From Streptomyces xanthophaeus (GTDB lineage Bacteria > Actinomycetota > Actinomycetes > Streptomycetales > Streptomycetaceae), in the NCBI RefSeq assembly GCF_000725805.1, contig NZ_JOFT01000043.1:1-50458 (forward strand): a stretch of 50,458 nt of DNA, written 5' to 3'. Under the pieces are notes generated by a model. That model saw only the letters and a list, made by a program, of their open reading frames with translations. It made no database searches and was not told where the DNA came from. A program made the translations under genes and the position numbers. Below, one piece after another: positions 31,723 through 41,490 of this stretch (position 1 is the stretch's first letter; each line of letters begins with the position of its first letter).

Positions 31723-33017
31723 GTGGTTGGAACCGTCAACACCTATCGAAGAGTCATCGCCCTGACCGGGCCCCTACTCCCCCTCATCTCGTTCTTCGCC
31801 CGACTGCCCGTCGCGATGTCCCAGTTCGGGAGCGTCCTGCTGGTCGCACAGACCAGCGGCTCCCTCGCCACCGCCGGCATAGTCGGTGGCACCCTCTCGG
31901 CCGGCCAGGTGGTCTTCGGACCGGTCCTGGGCCGGCTCGCCGACCGCAACGGGCAGCGGCCCGTCGTCCTGACCGCCGCCGCGGTCAACGCCGTCGCCAC
32001 CGCCGCCCTCGTCGCCGGGGCCCTCGGGGGCCTGGCCACCGTCCCGCTCGCCGCGATCGGCGCCGTCACCGGCGCCTCCGTACCGCTGATCGGCCCCCTC
32101 GCCCGGACCCGTTCCGTGGCGCTGGCGCACCGCGCCCGGGCCGACGAGAGCGTCGTCGGAGCCGTCCACTCGCTCGAAGGCACCCTCGACGAGGTCTCGT
32201 TCGTCCTCGGCCCCGCCCTCGTCGGACTCGCCGCGCTCGTCGCACACCCCGCCGTCGCCCTCGGCGGAGCCGCCGCCCTCGTCGCCGTCTTCGCCAGCGC
32301 CTACGCCCTGCACCCGACAGCCGCCGTCACGGCCGGGTCCCCGGCGGGCGGGCGCGGACGGCAGGGCCGGGGCGACGCGGGCCGCGCCGGCAAGGGCCGG
32401 GGCCGGCAGCCCGGCGTGGTGCACGCCGTGCGCGGCTCCCTCGCCCTCCAGGGCGCCATGTTCGGTGCCTGTCAGGCCGGCATCGCCGCCCTCACCGACC
32501 AGTTGGGCGTCCCCGGCCAGGCCGGGATCGTCTACGCCTCGATGGGAGTGGTCAGCGCTGCCGTCGGCCTCGCCCTCGGCGCGCTGCCCGAACGCTTCGG
32601 CCTGCGGCTGCGCTGGCGGGCCGCCACCGCGGCCGCGCTGGTGCTCTCGGTGCCGCTGCTGTTCACCGACAGCCTCTGGCCGCTGTACGCCGTCGTCACC
32701 GTCCTGGGGGCCGCCTACGCCCCGCACCTGATCACCGCCTTCGCCCTCACCGAACGCGCCGTGGAACCGGCCCGGCTCGCCGAGTCGATGGCCTTCGCCG
32801 CCAGTTCCCTGGTCGCCGGGCAGGCCCTCGCCCTCGCCGTCTCCGGACGCCTCGCCGAGTGGTACGGGCCCGCCGGGGCCTTCGCGGTGGCCGTCGGCGC
32901 CGCCGCGCTGAGCCTGACCCTCGCCCTGGTCACCCGGGTGCCCGCCACCCGTGCCCACGCCGCGGCACCCGTCCCCGCGCAGCCGCCCGCCGCACCGGCG
33001 GTGGGCGGCAGCACCGC

Positions 33018-33033
<16 letters not shown>
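31723..33033 (+). CDS. MFS transporter
   Basis: A 436-residue membrane protein with about 11-12 hydrophobic helices and a central charged loop (GRGRQGRGDAGRAGKGRGRQ). The signature between helices 2 and 3 (GRLADRNGQRP) is the MFS motif A. The YRRVIALTGPLLPLISFFARLP start and loop style resemble drug or metabolite exporters, but the substrate is unknown. GTG 31723 has AAGG at workable spacing; GTG 31714 is the alternative. It ends inside the convergent glgX/treX gene (16-nt overlap). Confidence 0.85.
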
Positions 33034-35132
<2,099 letters not shown>

Positions 35133-35274
35133 AGACAACGACTCTTCCCTCGGTGTCGGAGGATGGCCCGGCTGATCCGGCGTGGACCACGTCTTTGGCA
35201 GATCTTCCCCGAAAGAGGGGCCCCACGCGTGGACTTGCAATGCTCCTCCCGGGTGACCCGGAGAGCTGATAGGC

Positions 35275-35317
35275 GGGTCAGCGGACTGTGTGCGCATCGG
35301 ATAATGGGTCAACGGAC
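35275..35317 (+). promoter_or_regulatory. Direct repeats flanking a -10-like element upstream of the HEPN gene
   Basis: GGGTCAGCGGAC (35275-35286) and GGGTCAACGGAC (35306-35317) differ at one base and are 31 bp apart, three helical turns. GATAAT at 35300-35305 is the best -10 in the region. The first repeat would cover the -35 and the second the start site, the usual layout for a repressor. The 285-bp gap (35133-35417) also holds the divergent glgX promoter and a palindrome CCGGGT-G-ACCCGG near 35250. Confidence 0.4.
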
Positions 35318-35417
35318 AGCCGGTGTACGGGCCATCGGGCTGCACCAGGACGTGCGCGCGGAGTACCCTTCCGTGATCACTGGAGACGGGCGTCCAGACG
35401 CAGAAGGCGGTGCACGG

Positions 35418-36692
35418 GTGAGCTCGGGAGGTCTGGAGCTGCCCCCTGGTGACAGCGGTCACGAGGGCGGCCCGGCGGACGCCCCAGGAGGTGGCTCCGG
35501 GACGGTTCCGGCCGGAGCGGTCTCCCTGGCGGGCGGGCCGGCGACGGCCACAGGCGCCACGGGCGCACGGACCGGCGCCGAGCTGGACTGGGGAGCGGAC
35601 GCCTGGAGCGAGGTCCGCACCCGGGCGCAGCGGGCCGGACGGGCCTACATCTGGCTCAATCTGATCGAACAACGGCTGCGGTCGGTCGTCGGGGCGGTCC
35701 TGCGCCCGATCTACGAGCCGGTGCACGGCGGCGACGACTGGGTGGTCGCCGCCGCGGGACCCGCCGGGCAGGAATGGGTGCAGCGGGCCGTCGCCGTGCG
35801 CGAGGTCAGCCGCCGCAAGGGCTACCTGCTCGACTCGGCCGACGACAACGTGCTGAGCTTCCTGACGCTCCCGCAGCTGCGGGAGCTGATGGTCCAGCAC
35901 TGGCCCTGCTTCGAGCCGTACTTCGACGACCGGCGCGAGATCGAGCAGGCCCTCGACGAGCTGGAGGTCACCCGCAACGTCGTCTCCCGCAACCGGGCGC
36001 TGTCGCGCGCGGTGCTGGAGCAGGCGGAGCGTGCCTCGGCGCGGCTGCTGGAGGTACTGGGCGGGGGCGCGGGCAGCCCGTCGGCGGACCGGCTGCCGAT
36101 CGACGCCGTCGAGGACCTGGTGGGCGACCGGTACGCGGACGTCATCTCGGTCCACCCGGACCGGGTGCGGCTCCAGCGCCAGCTCCCGGCGGAGGACCTC
36201 TTCGGCGGTGCGCGCCGCCTCGACGCCATCGGCATAGGCCTCAACCTGCTGGTCCAGAACTTCTCGGGGCGAAGACTCGTCCGGCTCTCGGAAGCGGGCT
36301 GCCGGGTCCGGCTGCTGTTCCTGAACCCGGCGAGCAGTGCCGTCAAGCGGCGCGAGCGGGAGCTGGGACTGCGCAAGGGCGAGCTGAGCCGGTCCGTGGA
36401 GATGAACATCCTGCACGTGCGCCGGGTGCGGGCGGGGCTGCGCGACCCCTCGCGCTTCGACATCCACGTCTTCGACGAGACCCCGCGCTTCACCGCCTAC
36501 CTGGTGGAGGGCGAGTCCTCGGGCATCGCGGTGGTGCAGTCGTACCTGCGGCGAGCCCGGGGCATGGAGGCGCCGGTGCTCGTGCTGCGCGGCGGCGGGC
36601 GCGGCGTGCCCAAGGACGCGGACCACGGCCTGTTCACGACGTACCGCGAGGAGTTCGAGTCCGTGTGGGACGACTCCCGGCCGGTCTCCTGA
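35418..36692 (+). CDS. SAV2148-type HEPN domain protein with PLD-like C-terminus
   Basis: A 424-residue soluble protein. Residues 1-55 are Gly/Ala/Pro-rich. Residues about 60-215 are helical and match the streptomycete HEPN family I know as SAV2148 (RAGRAYIWLNLIEQRLRSVVGAVL); no RxxxxH ribonuclease motif is visible. Residues about 250-420 (DAIGIGLNLLVQNFSG, VRLLFLNPASSAVKRRE, FTAYLVEGESSGIAVVQSYL) resemble phospholipase-D-like sensor or effector domains. Function unknown. GTG 35418 has a GAAGG element upstream; GTG 35373 would add 15 residues. The pairing is unusual (see findings). Confidence 0.8.
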   Translation: MSSGGLELPPGDSGHEGGPADAPGGGSGTVPAGAVSLAGGPATATGATGARTGAELDWGADAWSEVRTRAQRAGRAYIWLNLIEQRLRSVVGAVLRPIYEPVHGGDDWVVAAAGPAGQEWVQRAVAVREVSRRKGYLLDSADDNVLSFLTLPQLRELMVQHWPCFEPYFDDRREIEQALDELEVTRNVVSRNRALSRAVLEQAERASARLLEVLGGGAGSPSADRLPIDAVEDLVGDRYADVISVHPDRVRLQRQLPAEDLFGGARRLDAIGIGLNLLVQNFSGRRLVRLSEAGCRVRLLFLNPASSAVKRRERELGLRKGELSRSVEMNILHVRRVRAGLRDPSRFDIHVFDETPRFTAYLVEGESSGIAVVQSYLRRARGMEAPVLVLRGGGRGVPKDADHGLFTTYREEFESVWDDSRPVS

Positions 36693-36753
36693 CCGTTCCC
36701 CCAGCAGGTCCCCAGCCGCTCCCCGGCGGCCCTGGAGGGGGGCGTCTTCCGGC

Positions 36754-36776
36754 TTGTCAGTGCCCCGTGGCAGGCT
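36754..36776 (+). promoter_or_regulatory. RecA-independent DNA-damage (PafBC-type) promoter
   Basis: TTGTCAGTG (36754-36762), eight bases, then CAGGCT (36771-36776). This matches the actinobacterial RecA-NDp/PafBC consensus TTGTCRGTG-N8-TANNNT at all nine upstream positions, with one change in the -10. It lies about 130 bp ahead of the DnaQ-like exonuclease. Confidence 0.7.
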
Positions 36777-36816
36777 GAAAGCCGTTGACCGAACGGTACG
36801 GGGGGAAGGGCGCGAC

Positions 36817-36909
36817 ATGGGGGACCTGCACGGCGGTGGGGCTTTCGGGGCCGAGGGCGGGGCGGCGCGGGCCGTGACCGGCCACGGGCGGCCGGGGGCC
36901 GTGCGATGA
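36817..36909 (+). CDS. Short leader ORF coupled to the exonuclease gene
   Basis: A 30-codon ORF starting ATG 36817 with a strong GGAAGGG ribosome site six bases upstream. It encodes a Gly/Ala/His-rich peptide (MGDLHGGGAFGAEGG...) with no motif, and its TGA overlaps the exonuclease ATG as ATGA. The better ribosome site belongs to this ORF, so the exonuclease may be translated mainly by coupling. No homologue is known to me, and the peptide itself may have no function. Confidence 0.5.
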   Translation: MGDLHGGGAFGAEGGAARAVTGHGRPGAVR

Positions 36910-37619
36910 GCTGGACCAGCGGCCCGCTGACCGCTTTCGACCTGGAGACCACGGGGACCGACGTCGAGACCGACCGGATCGTGACGGCGGCCGTCGTGCG
37001 GCTGGAACCGGACGGCAGCGTCGCCCAGGAGCGGACCTGGCTGCTCGACCCCGGGGTGGCGATACCCGAACAGGCTTCGGCGATCCACGGCATCTCCACG
37101 GAGCACGCCCGCGCGCACGGCGTCCCGGCCGCCGAGGCGGTCGAGGAGATCGCCCGGGCCATCGCCCAGGAGCTGGGTTCCGGGACGCCCCTGGTGGTGA
37201 TGAACGCCCGGTACGACCTGTCCCTGCTGGACCGCGAGTGCCGGCGCCACGGGGTGCCCTCGGTCAGCGAGCGGCTCGGCGGGGTACCCGCGCCCGTCAT
37301 CGATCCGCTGGTGATCGACAAGCACGTGGACAAGTACCGCAAGGGCAAGCGGGCCCTGTACGCGCTGTGCGCCCACTACGGGGTGCAGCTCGACGACGCG
37401 CACGACGCGCGGGCGGACGCCGTGGCCGCCGCCCGGGTGGTGCGCAGCCTCGCGGAGCGGCACCGGCCCGTCGGGGGGATGGCCCTGGCCGAACTGCAGG
37501 AGCTCCAGATACGGGCGGCCGCCGAGCAGTCGGTCTCGCTCCAGCGCTACCTGCGGCGCACCGCGGACCCGGCGGCCGTCGTCGAGCCCGCGTGGCCGCT
37601 CATTCCCCGCCCGCGCTGA
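36906..37619 (+). CDS. DnaQ-like 3'-5' exonuclease (DEDDh)
   Basis: A 237-residue stand-alone exonuclease. ExoI is FDLETTG (Asp11, Glu13), ExoII lies around VVMNARYDLSLLDRE, and ExoIII is HDARADAVAA with the His and Asp of the DEDDh type. The family trims DNA or RNA ends and includes the proofreading subunit epsilon; with no polymerase gene near, repair or nucleotide clean-up is more likely. The upstream RecA-NDp promoter supports a DNA-damage role. The last 20 nt overlap the convergent gene. Confidence 0.9.
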   Translation: MSWTSGPLTAFDLETTGTDVETDRIVTAAVVRLEPDGSVAQERTWLLDPGVAIPEQASAIHGISTEHARAHGVPAAEAVEEIARAIAQELGSGTPLVVMNARYDLSLLDRECRRHGVPSVSERLGGVPAPVIDPLVIDKHVDKYRKGKRALYALCAHYGVQLDDAHDARADAVAAARVVRSLAERHRPVGGMALAELQELQIRAAAEQSVSLQRYLRRTADPAAVVEPAWPLIPRPR

Positions 37620-38619
37620 CCGCGGGGCCGCGCCGGCGGGACCACTCCAGGTCGCTCGGCGTGGGGTCCGTCCGCCACCGGGCGCGCAGCACCCCGTCGG
37701 CGTCGGGCAGGACGGCGGTGAAGAGGGGGAGGCGTTCCTCCGCGTACATGGACAGCGCGGAGGCGGCGCGGGCCCCGGCCACCAGCGCGGCCAGCTCACC
37801 GTACTCGTCCGCGTCGGCTTCCGTGCTGGTGATCGTCCCGTCCTGTGCCTCCCAGACGAGCTCCACCAGGCCTTCCTCGGGCAGGCCGGCGAGGACAGCG
37901 GCGACGTCCGTGGACAGGTCGGGCCAGACGTGCAGCTGGGCACGCGGGGCCAGCCGGGTGCGCACCGCGCCGAGGGAGTCCTCGGTCACGCGGTGCCAGC
38001 GGGTGGCGTTGTGGACGTAGCCCTCTTCCAGGAGCACCGCCTGGCGCGCAGTGACGCTCTCGCGGACGAGTTCCCAGAACTCCTCGTCGGCGGGCCGCTG
38101 CTCGCCCGGTTCGTCGAAGTCGGGCGCGTAGGGCGAGGCCGACAGCGGTTCCGCGAACAGTCCGAGCTCCCGGGTGCGGGCCACCGCGTCCTCACAGGGC
38201 CCCTCGCTGCCCACGAACACGTACTGGTCCCAGCCGACGTGCACGGTGAACGCGTCCCCCGCCTCCAGCCGGCACCAGGCGCCGTTGTCGCGGAGCATGG
38301 CCCGGACCAGTTCGAGGGCGACGGGGAGGGACACCTCGGCCCCGTCGTGGTAGCCGTCGGGACCGGCCGGGAACAGCCCGGCGAGACCGTCGCCCTCGAT
38401 CGTGGGCTCCAGCCCGAAGTTGACGGGGCCGCAGACCGCGGGCTCGCGGATCTCCAGCCGCTCGATGCCCGTGGCCCCGGCGAAGGCGGCGATCGCCGCC
38501 AGGTACGCGGCCTCGACCGGCCCGTGGTCGCAGGTCGTGTCCTCGGGGCCGTTGTAGTGGCCGCGCTCGTCGCGGTCGGCGGGATCGTACTTGGTGATGC
38601 GGTGGACGAAGGACGGCAC
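37600..38619 (-). CDS. Uncharacterised streptomycete protein
   Basis: A 339-residue acidic soluble protein without a signal peptide or membrane segment. It begins with PSFVHRITKYDPADRDERG and has conserved-looking segments GAWCRLEAGDAFTVHVGWDQYVFVGS, EEFWELVRESVTARQAVLLEEGY and RWHRV. I recall homologues only as hypothetical proteins in streptomycetes. The two halves look like distinct domains, the first with a DHGPVEAAYLAA helix. GTG 38619 has an excellent GGGAG site five bases upstream. Its 3' end overlaps the exonuclease gene by 20 nt. Confidence 0.8.
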   Translation of the reverse strand: MPSFVHRITKYDPADRDERGHYNGPEDTTCDHGPVEAAYLAAIAAFAGATGIERLEIREPAVCGPVNFGLEPTIEGDGLAGLFPAGPDGYHDGAEVSLPVALELVRAMLRDNGAWCRLEAGDAFTVHVGWDQYVFVGSEGPCEDAVARTRELGLFAEPLSASPYAPDFDEPGEQRPADEEFWELVRESVTARQAVLLEEGYVHNATRWHRVTEDSLGAVRTRLAPRAQLHVWPDLSTDVAAVLAGLPEEGLVELVWEAQDGTITSTEADADEYGELAALVAGARAASALSMYAEERLPLFTAVLPDADGVLRARWRTDPTPSDLEWSRRRGPAVSAGGE

Positions 38620-38689
38620 GCTGCTCCCTGGCTGGCCTTGCTCCGGCGCGGCTCGTGCGCGGCTCCGGCGAGCGGATGCTACGGGCCGG

Positions 38690-39553
38690 TCAGAAGGGGT
38701 GCCAGCGCATTTCGCGGTCCCCGTCCCGGAGGGACGCGACCCGGCGGCGGAATTCGGCCAGTGCATTCGGGTTGGCCGGGGCGTGCTGGGAGACCCAGGC
38801 GCAGCTGGCCGTCTCCCGGGCGCCGCGCAGGACCGCGCAGCCCTCCCAGTCCCGCACGTCCCAGCCGTACGCCGCGACGAAGGCCCCGTACTCCTCGGCG
38901 GGCAGGCCGTACCGGTCGCGGGACAGGGCCATCACCACCAGGTCGTGCTCGCGCAGGTCCGCCGACACGGTCTCCAGGTCGACCAGGACCGGACCGTCCG
39001 GTCCCACGTGCACGTTGCGCGGCAGGGCGTCGCCGTGGACGGCCCCCGGGGGCAGGTGCGGGGTCAGGGCGGCGACCTCGCCCGCGTAGGCGTCGCGCCG
39101 GGCCCGCAGGTACGCCGCGTCCGCCGGGTCGACGGCGTCCCCGGCCAGCCGCAGCCAGCGCTCGACCCCGCCCAGCAGATCGCGTGCCGGGAGCGCGAAC
39201 GGCGGGGCGGGCAGGGCGTGGAGGCGGCGGAGCAGCCCCGCGAGATCGGCGGGTCCCGCCGGACGGACCGCGTCCGGGAGCCGGTGCCACAGCGTCACCG
39301 GATGCCCGTCCACCAGCCGCGGGGCCGGTTCGGCCGCCCGGACGGCCGGGACGCCGGAATCCGCGAGCCAGCCCGCCACCGCCAGCTCCCGGTCGGCCCG
39401 CGCCAGCAGCTCCGCCTCCCGGCCCACCTTCACCACCAGCTCGCCGACGGCGAAGACGGCGTTCTCGCCGAAGGCGAGGAGCTCGGGCTCCCGTCCCGCC
39501 CCCGCGCCGAGGCCCGCTGCCGTCAGTACGTCCCTGGCCTGCGCCTCGTCCAT
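38690..39553 (-). CDS. Aminoglycoside-phosphotransferase-family kinase
   Basis: A 287-residue APH/choline-kinase-fold protein. The N-lobe has AVFAVGELVVKVGRE with the ATP-binding Lys. The catalytic loop is HGDALPRNVHV (HxDxxxxN) and the metal site is VLVDLETVS. Such proteins phosphorylate drugs or small metabolites; neither resistance nor substrate can be read from sequence, and many actinobacterial members act on metabolites. ATG 39553 is used. It is divergent from the sugar transporter operon, 141 bp away. Confidence 0.85.
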   Translation of the reverse strand: MDEAQARDVLTAAGLGAGAGREPELLAFGENAVFAVGELVVKVGREAELLARADRELAVAGWLADSGVPAVRAAEPAPRLVDGHPVTLWHRLPDAVRPAGPADLAGLLRRLHALPAPPFALPARDLLGGVERWLRLAGDAVDPADAAYLRARRDAYAGEVAALTPHLPPGAVHGDALPRNVHVGPDGPVLVDLETVSADLREHDLVVMALSRDRYGLPAEEYGAFVAAYGWDVRDWEGCAVLRGARETASCAWVSQHAPANPNALAEFRRRVASLRDGDREMRWHPF

Positions 39554-39621
39554 GCCGTTCGTCTCGTCCTTCGCCGGATCGTCGTGAATCCGCCAAGTCT
39601 CGCACCCCGGTGCGCAGTGCC

Positions 39622-39650
39622 TTGACGCGCCATCAGGGCCTCCGCACGAT
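39622..39650 (+). promoter_or_regulatory. Possible promoter of the sugar ABC transporter operon
   Basis: TTGACG (39622-39627) and CACGAT (39645-39650) are separated by 17 bp, about 45 bases ahead of the first permease start. A small palindrome CGCACC-CC-GGTGCG (39601-39614) lies just upstream and could bind a regulator. The -35 is good, the -10 poor. Confidence 0.35.
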
Positions 39651-39694
39651 GGCCGGGGGCGGATCCGGACGATCCACCCGGAAGGCGGGTGCAC

Positions 39695-40597
39695 GTGACC
39701 TCGGCCGGTAAGGCCCCCGCGCGCCGCCGGGCCGATCACGGGGCCTGGTTCCTGGTCCTGCCCGCACTCCTGCCGATCCTGCTGCTCAGCGTCGGGCCGC
39801 TGCTCTACGGCCTCGCCCTCGCCTTCACCGACTCCCAGTCCGGCCGGACCTCGCCCACCCAGTGGGTGGGGCTCCTCAACTTCCAGGACCTGCTCCACGA
39901 CCGGCTGTTCTGGGAGTCCTTCCGGATCGGCCTGCTGTGGGCGGCCGGAGTCACCGTGCCGCAGTTCCTGCTGGCCCTCGGCCTCGCCCTGCTGCTCGAT
40001 CAGGAGCTCCGGTTCCGGTGGCTGGCCCGGACCCTGGCGATCATCCCCTGGGCGATGCCCGAGGTGGTCGTCGCCGTCATGTGGCGCCTGGTCTACCACC
40101 CCGACGCGGGCGTGCTGAACGAGACCCTGTCCGGCCTCGGCCTGGCAGGGGACACCGACTGGCTCAGCGGGCTGGCCACCGCCCTGCCCGCCGTGATCGT
40201 GGTCGGCGTGTGGGCGGGCATGCCGCAGACCACGGTCGCGCTGCTCGCCGGACTGCAGAACACCCCGCGCGAGCTCCACGAGGCCGCAGCGCTCGACGGC
40301 GCCGGGGCCTGGCGCCGGTTCAGGGCGGTGACCTGGCCCGCGCTCCGGCCGGTGGCGCTGGCGATCACCGCCTTGAACTTCATCTGGAACTTCAATTCCT
40401 TCGCCCTGGTCTACGTGCTGACCAACGGCGGGCCGGGCGGCCGCACCCGGCTGCCGATGCTCTTCGCGTACGAGGAGGCCTTCCGGTACGGCCAGTTCGG
40501 GTACGCCGCCGCCATGGGCTGTGTGATGGTCGCGGTGATCTCGGTCCTGCTCGCCGTGTTCCTGGCCGGACGGCTCAGGGGAGGGGAGGACCGATGA
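39695..40597 (+). CDS. Carbohydrate ABC transporter permease (MalF/UgpA type)
   Basis: A 300-residue inner-membrane protein with six predicted helices. The ATPase-coupling EAA loop is EAAALDGAGAWRRFRAVTWPALRP; the N-terminal helix starts at about residue 15 (WFLVLPALLPILLLSVGPLLYG). It forms one half of a CUT1 sugar-uptake channel with the next gene. GTG 39695 has GAAGG nine bases upstream; GTG 39689 is in frame. The stop overlaps the next ATG (ATGA). Confidence 0.92.
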   Translation: MTSAGKAPARRRADHGAWFLVLPALLPILLLSVGPLLYGLALAFTDSQSGRTSPTQWVGLLNFQDLLHDRLFWESFRIGLLWAAGVTVPQFLLALGLALLLDQELRFRWLARTLAIIPWAMPEVVVAVMWRLVYHPDAGVLNETLSGLGLAGDTDWLSGLATALPAVIVVGVWAGMPQTTVALLAGLQNTPRELHEAAALDGAGAWRRFRAVTWPALRPVALAITALNFIWNFNSFALVYVLTNGGPGGRTRLPMLFAYEEAFRYGQFGYAAAMGCVMVAVISVLLAVFLAGRLRGGEDR

Positions 40598-41490
40598 ACG
40601 CCAGCCGCAGCCGCAGCCGCAGCCGCAGCCGCAGCCGCAACCACAGCCGCAGCCGCAACCGGACCCGGCGCGCCGTGCGGACCGGGCAGTACGCCGCGCT
40701 CGCCGGCTACCTCGTCTTCCTCGGTTTCCCCTTCCTGTGGCTGCTGTCCACCGCCTTCAAGCCCCCGCGCGAGCTCGGCAGCCTGCACCCCACCTGGATC
40801 CCCGAGGACCCGACCCTCGGCAACTTCCGCCAGGCCTTCGCCGAACAGCCCCTGCTGCACGCCGCGTTCAACAGCCTCGTGGCGGCCCTGTGCGCCGCCG
40901 TGATCGCGGTCGTCCTCGCCACCCCGATGGCCTTCGTCCTGGCCCGCCGCCGGGGGAGGCTGTCCACCGCCGTGAGCGGCTGGGTCGTGATCAGCCAGGC
41001 CTTCCCCTTCGTGCTGGTGATCATCCCGTTGTTCCTGGTGCTGAAGAACCTGCACCTGGTCAATTCGGTGCCGGGCCTGGTCCTGGTCTACGCCGTATGG
41101 TCGCTGCCCTTCGCCCTGTGGATGCTGACCGGCTACGTACGGGCCGTGCCGCCCGAGCTGGAGGAGGCGGCGGCCGTGGACGGGGCCGGGCGGCTGCGCA
41201 CCCTCGTCTCGGTGGTCGCGCCCCTGCTGGCGCCGGGCATCGTGGCCACCGCGCTCTTCGCGTTCGTCACCGCCTGGAACGAGTTCTTCTTCGCCCTGGT
41301 CCTCCTCAAGACTCCGGAGCAGCAGACCTTGCCGGTCGTCCTGACCCATTTCCTGGGAGCGGAGGGCGCCGCCGACCTCGGCCCGCTGGCCGCCGCCGCC
41401 TTCCTCGCGACCCTCCCGTCCCTGGTCGTCTTCTCCGTCATACAGAAGCGGATCACCGGCGGCATGCTGGCCGGGGCGGTGAAGAACTGA
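40594..41490 (+). CDS. Carbohydrate ABC transporter permease (MalG type) with Ser-Arg repeat N-terminus
   Basis: A 298-residue membrane protein with about six helices and the EAA loop [25 protein letters not shown]. It pairs with the upstream permease. Residues 4-25 are an Arg/Ser repeat ([12 protein letters not shown] then variants), encoded by AGCCGC hexamers, placed in the cytoplasm before helix 1; MalG proteins normally have no such segment. GAGGGGAGG precedes ATG 40594. No ATPase gene follows; streptomycetes commonly use a shared one (MsiK). The TGATG overlap couples it to the binding protein. Confidence 0.92.
   Translation: MNASRSRSRSRSRSRNHSRSRNRTRRAVRTGQYAALAGYLVFLGFPFLWLLSTAFKPPRELGSLHPTWIPEDPTLGNFRQAFAEQPLLHAAFNSLVAALCAAVIAVVLATPMAFVLARRRGRLSTAVSGWVVISQAFPFVLVIIPLFLVLKNLHLVNSVPGLVLVYAVWSLPFALWMLTGYVRAVPPELEEAAAVDGAGRLRTLVSVVAPLLAPGIVATALFAFVTAWNEFFFALVLLKTPEQQTLPVVLTHFLGAEGAADLGPLAAAAFLATLPSLVVFSVIQKRITGGMLAGAVKN
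40603..40662 (+). repeat. AGCCGC hexanucleotide microsatellite in the MalG-type permease
   Basis: Six perfect AGCCGC units (40603-40638), one AACCAC, two more AGCCGC and AACCGG. Each unit codes for Ser-Arg or a close variant. Hexamer steps keep the frame, so length can vary without loss of the gene. Confidence 0.9.

Noticed and set aside
38690..39553. Antibiotic-resistance phosphotransferase
   Set aside because: The APH fold alone does not show drug resistance, and many streptomycete homologues act on metabolites.
39601..39614. CGCACC-CC-GGTGCG as a defined sugar-regulator operator
   Set aside because: It does not match the LacI-type CebR/MalR-like palindromes I know, and no regulator gene is adjacent. 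Kept only as a note under the promoter.
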